Assembly (NCBI GenBank): GCA_947626275.1
Contig: CANQRL010000001.1
Location: 124,001-188,000, forward strand
Length of the DNA: 64,000 nt
DNA from: an uncultured Bacilli bacterium
GTDB taxonomy: Bacteria; Bacillota_I; Bacilli_A; RF39; UBA660
Reading direction: 5' to 3'
The notes below the pieces were generated by a model. It worked only from the letters and a program-made list of their open reading frames with translations, made no database searches and had not been told where the DNA came from. Positions within the stretch are counted from its first letter, which is position 1. Every line of letters starts with the position of its first letter. Positions 17,921 through 26,303 of the stretch are shown here, in pieces. A program made the position numbers and the translations under genes.

Positions 17921-17929
17921 ATTATATCA
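17921..17929 (-). promoter_or_regulatory. extended -10 promoter upstream of tagO
   Basis: The minus strand reads TGATATAAT, an extended -10 element, 16 bases before the tagO ATG. No -35 box at the right distance is convincing. Confidence 0.5.
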
Positions 17930-18031
17930 TAAAATTCGTCAATTTACTACCATACTGTAAAGGAGAAAAGGTTTCTAGAAAATGGCTTTATTTCTCTTTT
18001 TATTTTTTGTATAATAATAATGGAGGATAGT

Positions 18032-19039
18032 ATGAAAAAGAATAATGATAAAAATGAACCTATGACACGAAGTGAAAGAAGAGCGAAAATGGAAGAAGAA
18101 GAAAAACGCATTTCACAAGAACCTTCTAATCCAGAACCAGAAACCAAAGAAAAACCATTAGAAGAGATACCAGCTGAGTCCCCTACTCCACTAAATACGG
18201 TTGAAGATTCCACGCCTATTACAGAAACGAATACGGAAGAAATTCAAGTAGGTGAAATTGAAAAAGCGATAGATGTTTCGGCTTCTCCAGCTAATCTTCC
18301 TAATCAAATAGATCAAAATACTTTAGAAAACTTATTCTATGACGAGCCACTAGAAAAAGAAAAATCATCCTTTAATCCTATTACATGGATTGGAATTTCT
18401 ATGATTGGATGTTTTGCTTTCTTCATCTATTTAGTTATCGGTACGGAATACGATGAAAAACTGCTTCTTTTTATCGATAGCATTTTTCTATTAGGAATTG
18501 TCTTTCTCTTCTGTGTTTCTATCTTATGTAATCGAAAATGGATGAAAGTTTTCTCTTTCCTAAACCTTTTTATTATCCTAGGCTATATCGGAACTAATGC
18601 TTACTTATTTTATGACTGGAATGAAGGATTAGAAAAACAAACTTCTAATGATCAACCAAAAGAAGAGAAAATCGTTCAAAAAAATTATACTTGTGAAAAA
18701 GAAGAAGATCATATTTCTTCTCTGATTACAACAGAAAACGAATATATCATCTCTATTACGAGAAAAGAAACTTTTGATACGGAAGAATTATTAGAAGAGA
18801 CGAAAGCTTTCTTCCAAGAAACAGATGGCTTAACCATTTCAAGTGAAGATAACGTTTTAACACTTACTTTTGATTTTAAAAAATTAGATATCAATGAATA
18901 TAAAAATATGATTCGAGATTATTTAGAGAGTAAACGAGAAACAACGGATTTTAATTATATCGTCGATGATAAATTAGTATATACCTCTTACATAAAAGAA
19001 CAGTTAGATGGATTTACTTGTCAAGAAAAAGAAGGATAA
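18032..19039 (+). CDS. membrane protein with acidic N-terminal region, function unknown
   Basis: I do not recognise this protein of about 335 residues. The N-terminal 100 residues are charged, proline-rich and probably disordered, beginning with a TRSERRAKM motif near residue 12. Three hydrophobic segments (about 115-200) follow, and then a soluble domain of about 130 residues with two Cys and a mixed alpha/beta pattern. GGAGG five bases before the ATG at 18032 fixes the start; an ATG at 18020 overlaps that site. A TATAAT at 18010-18015 lies directly upstream. It is a lone plus-strand gene between two minus-strand operons, closed by a two-way terminator. Confidence 0.75.
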   Translation: MKKNNDKNEPMTRSERRAKMEEEEKRISQEPSNPEPETKEKPLEEIPAESPTPLNTVEDSTPITETNTEEIQVGEIEKAIDVSASPANLPNQIDQNTLENLFYDEPLEKEKSSFNPITWIGISMIGCFAFFIYLVIGTEYDEKLLLFIDSIFLLGIVFLFCVSILCNRKWMKVFSFLNLFIILGYIGTNAYLFYDWNEGLEKQTSNDQPKEEKIVQKNYTCEKEEDHISSLITTENEYIISITRKETFDTEELLEETKAFFQETDGLTISSEDNVLTLTFDFKKLDINEYKNMIRDYLESKRETTDFNYIVDDKLVYTSYIKEQLDGFTCQEKEG

Positions 19040-19056
19040 AAACTATCCTTCTTTTT
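19026..19056. terminator. bidirectional intrinsic terminator
   Basis: An inverted repeat (AAAAAGAAGGATA / TATCCTTCTTTTT, five-base loop) carries A and T runs on both flanks. It contains the stop codon of the plus-strand gene and lies between convergent genes. A second hairpin (AAAGAGATG / CATCTCTTT) follows at about 19066-19087 and overlaps the end of the cohesin gene. Confidence 0.8.
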
Positions 19057-19074
19057 GATATTAAGAAAGAGATG

Positions 19075-20388
19075 TTACATCTCTTTTTCCATATGTTTTT
19101 TTACCTTTGCTACATAGATTAATAGGAATACAATAATGAGGAAACTAGAAGCACTTAAAAGAGCAATCAAAAGTAGAAAGCGCTCATTTTTTAAGGTTAA
19201 TGCTTCCATTTGACTATTATCAAACTTCTGCAAAGTCCTCTCTTCTGCATCATAGGAATACCAGTTCGTTTTTCCTGTTTCAATATTGATTCCATAAATT
19301 AATGGATAGGTATCATTTTTAGAAGTATAAATTGGTACTTCCCGTAAATCAATTATAGTAGTCTTCTTCGTTTCATAGCCTTTTGGAATATCTTCCTTCT
19401 TTGGTGTTAAAACAAAAATCGTAATGCCATTAAATGTGGTTTCTTGATAAGGAATATATCCCCCATTTTCTTCCATCTTGAAGAAAGATATTTGTCCTTC
19501 TTTATCCTTAAGAGCTATAATGCGATATCCAGTGATTTCCGATTCAAAAATAGGGACTTCTTCTTCCTCGATAAAGGTTGTCGATTCGGTAAAAGTCGAA
19601 GGAATGGATAATCCTTCTGTCTTTCTTAAAACCGTATATTCTTCCCCATCTACGGTGACATAAACCGGATTCAGTTCTTTCACATGAATATTGACGACAT
19701 AATCTTTGGTCGTACCATTTTCCGCAATGACACGAATCTTAAATTGGTTATCTCCCTCTGTTAGTTGCTTGACGCCTGTTCCATTAATGCTCGCTTTAGA
19801 ATCTTCTGCTTTGGCATTAATCTTTACGGATTCAACACCGTTTTCTAGTTCTAGCGAATATTCTAGCGTATCTTTTGAAAATTTTGGTTGGAGTTCATAA
19901 CCATCTACACTAAGACTACTTAAGTTATTGTTTTTAGAGTAGCTAGCTTCTAATTGTTGTTGGGTAATAAGATTGAAGGTATAACTACCATTCGAAGAGG
20001 ATAGTTCTGCTTCTCCATAGCTATATACCAAAGAGTTTGCTACCCATACCTTCGCGCTTCCAGATGCTTTTGCCCGAAAAGTAATGGTGTAAGTTTTACT
20101 TTTGGTACTTCCATTAGGAGCGTATCCTACAGATCTAGTACTTCCCTCTAAGTTAGAACTGACAAATGTTAGCTTAGAAGAATCGTATTTCACATCAAAA
20201 CTCCAACTACCTAAATTCGTCGAAGAAGAAACGGTAATTGTCGCTCTTACTGTATTTCCAACGACAACTGTCTTATTAGCACCTGTAACACGAATACTCG
20301 CACTAGCTGCATGTGCCCGCGATGTTGGAAAGAATAGAAATAAACCAATGACGAAAATAAATAATAATCCTTTTGGCATTCTTTTCAT
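19075..20388 (-). CDS. membrane-anchored cohesin-domain protein
   Basis: This 437-residue protein has a signal peptide ending near AHA at residue 27. A cohesin-type domain (about 30-140) follows, with GSWSFDVKYDSSKLTFVSS and the beta-sandwich pattern typical of cohesins. A cadherin-like beta-sandwich domain (about 155-235) contains YSLELENGVESVKI and a GTTKDYVVNIHV end. A long outer region leads to a C-terminal membrane helix (about 403-425) and a short basic tail. Cohesins bind dockerins. The gene just upstream in the same operon, 11 bases away, encodes a secreted enzyme ending in a dockerin, so this is very likely its surface anchor. GGAGGGG precedes the ATG. Confidence 0.8.
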   Translation of the reverse strand: MKRMPKGLLFIFVIGLFLFFPTSRAHAASASIRVTGANKTVVVGNTVRATITVSSSTNLGSWSFDVKYDSSKLTFVSSNLEGSTRSVGYAPNGSTKSKTYTITFRAKASGSAKVWVANSLVYSYGEAELSSSNGSYTFNLITQQQLEASYSKNNNLSSLSVDGYELQPKFSKDTLEYSLELENGVESVKINAKAEDSKASINGTGVKQLTEGDNQFKIRVIAENGTTKDYVVNIHVKELNPVYVTVDGEEYTVLRKTEGLSIPSTFTESTTFIEEEEVPIFESEITGYRIIALKDKEGQISFFKMEENGGYIPYQETTFNGITIFVLTPKKEDIPKGYETKKTTIIDLREVPIYTSKNDTYPLIYGINIETGKTNWYSYDAEERTLQKFDNSQMEALTLKNERFLLLIALLSASSFLIIVFLLIYVAKVKKHMEKEM

Positions 20389-20399
20389 GATACCCCTCC

Positions 20400-22481
20400 T
20401 TATTTTTGACTAATATAGCTTGTTCCCAATAAATGTTTTTGAACTTTTAATAAATCCAAAATGGTCACTTCGCCATCCTTGCTGACATCGGCAGCCTCTT
20501 TATAAGCTCCTGTTAAATTAGATGTCTTTAGTAAGTATTTTTGAACCTTTAATAAATCTAAAATGGTAATTTGTCCATCGCCACTCACATCGCCATAAAG
20601 AACAACTGTAAAACTTTTTGTCTCTTCTCCACTGGTAATGGTAACGGTATCACCCGTTATGAGATTGCCAGAAGTCTTTTCTTTACTTCCATCTTTTACC
20701 GTAACTTTAGCAGTAGAAGAAGCCTTTAAAATCTTTTCTTTGAAATCCGATACCTTAGTCGTTAACGTAAGATTTACGATATAGTTATTTCTGGTAGAGA
20801 CTTCGGCTTTCTTTAAAATTTCTTCTACTGTTGGATAAACAATTTCTCCCTCATCTACTTTTTCTTTTCGGTTAATCGTAATCGTATAGTCTTGAATATC
20901 GCCATTTTGAGCCTTTACCTTAACCGTAATTTTATTATCTCCTACATCTAGAGGAACCGTTCCCGTTCCCGTTACCGTAGCAGCAGAAACAATTGGGGTT
21001 GCCCCAATAGAAACATTTTCCTTTTCGTATTCAACAACCATTTGATAATCCATTTTAGAAGAAGCAAATCCTTCTACTTGCGTACCATCCACCGTCAACT
21101 TCTTTAAACGATTGTTAGGATTTCCAAGAGGTGGTAAACTAGATACTTCCTCTGGCATATTCTTATAGACAGGAATATGAAACTCTAAAGCAAAATCGAG
21201 TAAGCCAATACTAGCATACGTTCTAAAGGTTTTATCTGCTTCCGTCGTAGGTGCTTGAATATTTGTCATATATTGATGGTTATAATAACTAGGTCCTACA
21301 ATATCCCACTTTTGCGTATATCCCGTATTTTGACCTACCGAAATATATCCACTGGAAAGGAAGTTTGCTCCTCCAGCAATCGCACTTTGAGGAGTATTCC
21401 ATGGTCTTCCATAGGTTTTACTCTGCGAAGTTAGATCAGAACTATATCCCGTAGCATAGAAAAGTCCTCTATCCGTTGCGCCTTTTCCATCGGTTGCTCC
21501 AATATTGAAAAAGTTATAATAACCAGAAAAAGTCTTGGTTTCTGTTTTTCCCGTTTTCGGATTTTGATAAGTATAGGTAAACTCTTTTCCACTTACCATT
21601 TTCGTTGGCGTCGTGCTCGTTCCAATTTCTTGACGAGAACGAGCCGCTAAGAAAACAGCATTGATGTTATACTTTTTTCCAGCATCGACAAAATCCTGGG
21701 CGAATGTACCGATATAGGCATTTCCTAAAAGATTGGTAATTGCCTCTAACGTCTGTAATTCTTCATTAAAACTTAAGTATTCAAATTGGAAAACATACAT
21801 ATCGATTAAAAAGTTTCGAGGATCCAAATAGTAGGCAATCGTCGCATCATTTGCCGCATGCCAATTACTACCATCATAGACTTTAAATGTATTCGTATCC
21901 CAATTATAATGTTCTGGTTTTGTCGATAAGTAGCCTTGGGTAGAAGAACTCGTCGATTGAATTAAACTCTTCGAACCTTTTTCATTTTCTAAGACATCTT
22001 TCCACTCCAAATTAGTTTGAACAGCTACAAATTTCCATGTCGGATGAGCTTCTTTTAGAATCGCTAAAGATTCCCAATAGCTCTCTGGAAAACCAGCCTC
22101 TGTAAATTCTTTTTGCAATTCTTCACTGATTTTTGCAATATGAAGATTATCCGTACATAGCCATCCTTTATAATCCTTATTTCGTGTATTGACATTGACA
22201 TAAGAAAAAGTTGTCTTACATTCACTACCATTTCCACTGGTTGGTGCAGGAACTGGGGCTTTACTTGATAAAACCGTAACTGGATCTCCTGTATCTACCC
22301 AAAAGACATTGTTTACTAACTCTTGAAAAGTCGTATCTTTATAAAAACAGTTTCCGGTTGAATTACTCCTTAAATCACAAGTTCCGGTTGCGATAAATTT
22401 AGCCTCATAATCAGCCAAAACATTCTTAGGCAATAGGAAAAAAACAAATAGAAAACCAAATAGGAAAATTTTTCGTTTCAT
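20400..22481 (-). CDS. secreted glucosaminidase with C-terminal dockerin
   Basis: This 693-residue protein begins with a signal peptide ending in VLA (residue 23). Residues 24-115 look like an SH3-type wall-binding region. Residues about 125-455 match LytG/GH73-type glucosaminidases, with ARSRQEIG placing the likely catalytic Glu at 285. A cadherin-like domain (about 460-545) follows, then a linker domain, and from residue 629 a type I dockerin: two calcium-loop repeats, GDVSGDGQITILDLLKVQK and ADVSKDGEVTILDLLKVQK. It would cut the glycan chains of peptidoglycan while held by a cohesin. The next gene on the transcript encodes a membrane-anchored cohesin. A TATAAT lies upstream near 22507, without a clear -35. 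Confidence 0.85.
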   Translation of the reverse strand: MKRKIFLFGFLFVFFLLPKNVLADYEAKFIATGTCDLRSNSTGNCFYKDTTFQELVNNVFWVDTGDPVTVLSSKAPVPAPTSGNGSECKTTFSYVNVNTRNKDYKGWLCTDNLHIAKISEELQKEFTEAGFPESYWESLAILKEAHPTWKFVAVQTNLEWKDVLENEKGSKSLIQSTSSSTQGYLSTKPEHYNWDTNTFKVYDGSNWHAANDATIAYYLDPRNFLIDMYVFQFEYLSFNEELQTLEAITNLLGNAYIGTFAQDFVDAGKKYNINAVFLAARSRQEIGTSTTPTKMVSGKEFTYTYQNPKTGKTETKTFSGYYNFFNIGATDGKGATDRGLFYATGYSSDLTSQSKTYGRPWNTPQSAIAGGANFLSSGYISVGQNTGYTQKWDIVGPSYYNHQYMTNIQAPTTEADKTFRTYASIGLLDFALEFHIPVYKNMPEEVSSLPPLGNPNNRLKKLTVDGTQVEGFASSKMDYQMVVEYEKENVSIGATPIVSAATVTGTGTVPLDVGDNKITVKVKAQNGDIQDYTITINRKEKVDEGEIVYPTVEEILKKAEVSTRNNYIVNLTLTTKVSDFKEKILKASSTAKVTVKDGSKEKTSGNLITGDTVTITSGEETKSFTVVLYGDVSGDGQITILDLLKVQKYLLKTSNLTGAYKEAADVSKDGEVTILDLLKVQKHLLGTSYISQK

Positions 22482-22522
22482 TCTATCGCCTACCTCTCTT
22501 ATTCATTATAACAAAATACGAC

Positions 22523-22550
22523 AAAAAAAGAAAGGATAGACATCCTTTCT
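22523..22550 (-). terminator. intrinsic terminator of rsmD
   Basis: A nine-base-pair stem (22529-22537 with 22542-22550) is followed by a run of seven T on the minus strand. Confidence 0.8.
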
Positions 22551-23082
22551 ATGGTAAGTAGATGTAAATAGCAATCTTTTTTTCTCCGTATTGCTTTTCT
22601 TTCCACAACGTATAGTCTGTATCCCCTTCGATTCGTTCCTTCTCATACTCACAAACAACGATACTTCCCTTTTTTAAAATTCTTTTTATCAACTGTAAGG
22701 TAGGCGTAATGAGATTAAAAGAATAAGGGGGATCTAAAAAGATGATATCAAAAAGAATTTGCTTTTCTTGAAAAAGAGAAATAGCGCTTTTCGCATCCAT
22801 TTCGAAACTATGAGCATTTTCTATCTCTTCTAAATTCTTTTTTAAGACTTTTTGAATCGTTTTTCCAGAATCGACAAAGTATGCTTCTTTTGCGCCATTC
22901 GATAAAGCTTCAATGCCAAGAGCCCCACTTCCAGCGAATAAGTCTAACACTATAGCGTCTTTTATTTTTCCCTGAATCATCGCAAATAAAGATTCTTTGA
23001 CGCGGTCCATCGTTGGTCTTGTTCCCTCAACCGTGAATCCTTCTAGCTTTTTTCCTTTGTACTTTCCACTAATAACCCGCAT
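22549..23082 (-). CDS. rsmD: 16S rRNA (guanine(966)-N(2))-methyltransferase RsmD
   Basis: This 177-residue protein starts with MRVISGKYKGKKL and carries the SAM-binding stretch LDLFAGSGALGIEALS and the catalytic motif DPPY, in full agreement with RsmD/YlbH. It methylates G966 of 16S rRNA during small-subunit assembly. It follows ylbD and ylbE, as in Bacillus subtilis, but a terminator and a strong promoter separate it from them. No coaD follows, although it does in Bacillus. Confidence 0.93.
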   Translation of the reverse strand: MRVISGKYKGKKLEGFTVEGTRPTMDRVKESLFAMIQGKIKDAIVLDLFAGSGALGIEALSNGAKEAYFVDSGKTIQKVLKKNLEEIENAHSFEMDAKSAISLFQEKQILFDIIFLDPPYSFNLITPTLQLIKRILKKGSIVVCEYEKERIEGDTDYTLWKEKQYGEKKIAIYIYLP

Positions 23083-23111
23083 CTTCTTATCCGCCTTTCG
23101 TTATCAAAAAA

Positions 23112-23140
23112 ATTATATCATACCCCACCATTCTTTTCAA
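23112..23140 (-). promoter_or_regulatory. SigA-type promoter of rsmD
   Basis: TTGAAA at 23135-23140 and TATAAT at 23112-23117 are 17 bases apart. The -10 is also extended (TGATATAAT). Confidence 0.8.
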
Positions 23141-23142
23141 TT

Positions 23143-23167
23143 GAAAAAGCAGTCTTTTTAAGACTGC
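23143..23167 (-). terminator. intrinsic terminator of ylbD-ylbE
   Basis: An eight-base-pair stem (GCAGTCTT / AAGACTGC) is followed by five T on the minus strand. It overlaps the end of ylbE. Confidence 0.8.
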
Positions 23168-23382
23168 ATCGCACTCATCAATTGAGAGAAAAAGGTAATT
23201 GCATCCATTGCTTTATTAAGCTTATCAGTAGGACGTAATTGATAATCTTTTCGCATCGCCTCGCGGAAAAGAGAAAAGGAAGAAGGGTCACGAATTAATC
23301 GCTTATACCAAATACTATTTTCCCGTAAATATTTTTTATATAGGGGATTTTCTTTTAATTTTAATTGAAGTTCATAAGGCAT
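23158..23382 (-). CDS. ylbE: YlbE-like protein
   Basis: This 74-residue protein (LKENPLYKKYLRENSIWYK near the start, RDPSSFSLF, and a C-terminal helix) matches the YlbE-like family of Bacillus, whose function is unknown. Its ATG overlaps the stop of the ylbD-like gene by one base, and rsmD follows, so the Bacillus gene order is kept. No membrane segment or signal peptide is seen. Confidence 0.75.
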   Translation of the reverse strand: MPYELQLKLKENPLYKKYLRENSIWYKRLIRDPSSFSLFREAMRKDYQLRPTDKLNKAMDAITFFSQLMSAMQS

Positions 23383-23720
23383 TAGTCATCAAAGTGTTTA
23401 TAGATAGGTTTCGGTTCTCGAATGTTTTTAGGAGTTTCTTCTTTCGCAACCGCTAAATCCCCTAATACCCCTAATACTCGTTGAATACTCGCAATCGATT
23501 CTTGAACGGAATCTAAATTGATATTTTTAAAATATTCCATCAAATCTTTTTTCGGTTCCGCCTTTTTAGGCTCTACCAAATACGAATTCCATACCTCGTG
23601 ATCCTCTCCATACATGTCATACATCTCATAAAATTTTTGCCAATTCATCTCTCCTTGATTCACATAAGTAACCAATTTCGGATGTTTTCTAACAAATGCT
23701 TTAAACGTTTCTTTTGACAT
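23382..23720 (-). CDS. ylbD: YlbD-like protein
   Basis: This 112-residue protein has an N-terminal helical segment with FVRKHPKLV and NQGEMNWQKFYEMYDMYGEDHEVW, a Lys-rich linker, and a second helical part. This fits the YlbD family, sometimes called a putative coat protein in Bacillus. The neighbours ylbE and rsmD support the call. A spore-coat role is doubtful without other spore genes in view. Confidence 0.72.
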   Translation of the reverse strand: MSKETFKAFVRKHPKLVTYVNQGEMNWQKFYEMYDMYGEDHEVWNSYLVEPKKAEPKKDLMEYFKNINLDSVQESIASIQRVLGVLGDLAVAKEETPKNIREPKPIYKHFDD

Positions 23721-23743
23721 AGAACCACCTATCCTAGTATATG

Positions 23744-23774
23744 AAAAAAGATAGTTTTTTGAACTATCTTTTTT
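23744..23774 (-). terminator. intrinsic terminator of parC
   Basis: A 13-base-pair A/T-flanked stem (23744-23756 with 23762-23774) ends in six T on the minus strand and would work in both directions. Confidence 0.8.
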
Positions 23775-26295
23775 CGTCTATGTCAAAATTATCAAGGAAG
23801 TCATCAATGGTCATGATTCTCTCATCTACACTGCTGAGGGAAACTTCTGGTTCTTCCTCTTCTTCTTCCTCAAATTCTTTTAAATCAGCAACTACATAAG
23901 CATCATCTAGTTTTTGTTTCGTAATCGCCGTACCAGTTGAATAACGATCAGCAATTGGAAGTTCTGTTACCTTGATTTCCGTAATATCGTTTTGGGCTTT
24001 TAGACCAATCATCGGTTTATGAGAAAGAGCAAAAGCTCTCAAAATATAGTATGGATTGGTCTTGACATCACGAATCATCTGTATTCCTTTACGGGCCCGA
24101 CTCGTCTTTTCAAACTCGGATAATTTCACCCGTTTACCAGTTCCTTTTGTCGTGATAACGGCTAAGAATTCCGCATCATCAAATTGAGAAAAACTAACGA
24201 CAAAATCGTTCTTCAAACTGATTGCTTTGACACCACTACTACGAACTCCCGTAATTGGTACTTCTCCTGTTTCATAGGCAAGTCCATATCCGTTATGCGT
24301 AGCGAGGAATAAATTTTTACCCTTGGATAAAATAGCCCCAATTAGCGTATCTTTTTCTTTTAGCTTCATCGCTACCATCGGTTTCGTATAGCGTTGTACT
24401 TTAAAATCTGATAAAAGAGTGCGCTTAATCATCCCATCATGAGATACTAAAGTAATCGCTTCTTTTTCACTAAATTTCGTAACCGGAATACTAGCAACAA
24501 TGTTTTCTCCAGAACTAATTTGAATGATGTTGCTGATATGTTTTCCCATATCCTTCCATTTTAAATCTGGCAATTCATGGACTGGGACATAGAGATAGTT
24601 TCCTAAATCCGTAAAGAGTAAAATCGTATCTAGCGTATTTAACTCATAAAGGCCTAAGACATAGTCTCCTTCTTTTACCATAGTATTTTCATTGGTAGAA
24701 GAATAACTTCTTAAAGAAACTCTCTTAACATATCCATCTTTCGTTACCACAACGACACAGTCTTCCTTTGGAATCATTGAGATGGTATCTACCTTAAATT
24801 CGGTAATCTCATCTCTAATCTCGGTCTTACGAGGAGTTCCATACTCATTTTTAATCTTTCGTAATTCTTCTTTCATAACACTCTTTAATTTATTCTCATC
24901 CGCTAAAATCGCTTCTAATCCTTGAATGATGAGTAATAGATTATTATATTCTTCTTTTAGAACATCGACGTCGGTATTCGTCAAACGGTATAGTTGTAAA
25001 TTGACAATCGCTTCGGCTTGCTTTTCCGTAAACTCATATTTTTTAACGAGATTATCAATCGCATCTTGTTTATTCTTACTATGACGGATCGTATGAATAA
25101 CTTCGTCTAGAATATCAAGAGCTTTAATCAAACCTTCGACAATATGCATACGAGCTTTGGCATGTTCCAAATCAAATTTTGTCCGTCTCGTGATGACTTC
25201 TTTTTGATGACGAATATACGCATCTAGGATATCTAGGATACCAACCACCATTGGTCTACGATTCACAATAGCGACCATATTATAGTTATAATTAATTTTT
25301 AATTCGGTATTTTTAAACAGATAGTTTAAAATGTTATCCGCATTGGCATCTTTTTTTAGATCGATAACAATTCGAACTTTTTCTTCCCGGTCGGATTCAT
25401 CACGAATTTCCGTCATTCCTTCGATTTTTTTATCGTAAATAATATCCGATATTTTCTTTACGAGTAAAGCCTTATTCACTTCGAAAGGAATTTCATGGAA
25501 AATAATCTGGCGTTTGCCCTTTTCTTCGACAATCTCATGTTTCGAACAAATGACGATTTTTCCCCGACCGGTTTCTAGACATTCCGCAATTTCTTTTTTA
25601 CCCTCGACAATCGCTCCTGTTGGAAAATCCGGTCCCTTTACAATCTCTAGAATCGTATCTAGATGACAATTTGGACTATCAATTCGCTTGATGGTGGCAT
25701 CGATTACTTCACTTAAATTGTGAGGAGGAATCTCGGTTGCATAACCGGCACTGATACCTTTAGAACCATTGACTAATAAGTTTGGATATTTAGCCGGTAA
25801 AACAATGGGTTCATAAAGGGTATCATCAAAGTTAGGAGCCCATTCAATCGTATCTTTGTCGATATCCTTTAAAAGTTCTCCACTAATCTTGGAAAGTCTT
25901 GCCTCGGTATAACGCATAGCAGCAGCGCCATCGCCGTCCATAGAACCATTGTTTCCATGCATGTCTATATAGCATTCGTTTTGTTTCCACCACTGGCTCA
26001 TGTGAACCATGGCTTCATAGATGGAAGAATCCCCATGTGGGTGATAATGACCCATGACATTACCGACAGCAGTTGCCGATTTCTTATGAGCCTTCTCATA
26101 GGTATTCTTATCGCGAAACATCGCATATAAAATACGTCTTTGAACGGGTTTTAAACCATCTCGAACGTCTGGGATGGCTCTATTTTGAATAATATCTTTC
26201 GCATACTGTCCAAAACGATCCCCCATAATATCTTCTAGGGTGTAATCATAGATTTTTCCTAGGATTGTTTTTTCTTCTTCTTGTTTCTTTTTCAT
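23764..26295 (-). CDS. parC: DNA topoisomerase IV subunit A
   Basis: This 843-residue protein is a type IIA topoisomerase A subunit. RAIPDVRDGLKPVQRRILY is in the N-terminal winged-helix domain, AAMRYTEARLS carries the catalytic tyrosine, and C-terminal beta-pinwheel repeats follow. HGNNGSMDGDGAAAMRYTE is the ParC rather than the GyrA form as I know it. It lies eight bases after parE and shares its promoter. Together they separate linked daughter chromosomes. The last 40 residues are very acidic. GyrA is the alternative, but pairing with a ParE-type B subunit favours ParC. Confidence 0.88.
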   Translation of the reverse strand: MKKKQEEEKTILGKIYDYTLEDIMGDRFGQYAKDIIQNRAIPDVRDGLKPVQRRILYAMFRDKNTYEKAHKKSATAVGNVMGHYHPHGDSSIYEAMVHMSQWWKQNECYIDMHGNNGSMDGDGAAAMRYTEARLSKISGELLKDIDKDTIEWAPNFDDTLYEPIVLPAKYPNLLVNGSKGISAGYATEIPPHNLSEVIDATIKRIDSPNCHLDTILEIVKGPDFPTGAIVEGKKEIAECLETGRGKIVICSKHEIVEEKGKRQIIFHEIPFEVNKALLVKKISDIIYDKKIEGMTEIRDESDREEKVRIVIDLKKDANADNILNYLFKNTELKINYNYNMVAIVNRRPMVVGILDILDAYIRHQKEVITRRTKFDLEHAKARMHIVEGLIKALDILDEVIHTIRHSKNKQDAIDNLVKKYEFTEKQAEAIVNLQLYRLTNTDVDVLKEEYNNLLLIIQGLEAILADENKLKSVMKEELRKIKNEYGTPRKTEIRDEITEFKVDTISMIPKEDCVVVVTKDGYVKRVSLRSYSSTNENTMVKEGDYVLGLYELNTLDTILLFTDLGNYLYVPVHELPDLKWKDMGKHISNIIQISSGENIVASIPVTKFSEKEAITLVSHDGMIKRTLLSDFKVQRYTKPMVAMKLKEKDTLIGAILSKGKNLFLATHNGYGLAYETGEVPITGVRSSGVKAISLKNDFVVSFSQFDDAEFLAVITTKGTGKRVKLSEFEKTSRARKGIQMIRDVKTNPYYILRAFALSHKPMIGLKAQNDITEIKVTELPIADRYSTGTAITKQKLDDAYVVADLKEFEEEEEEEPEVSLSSVDERIMTIDDFLDNFDIDEKR

Positions 26296-26303
26296 ACATC
26301 CCC

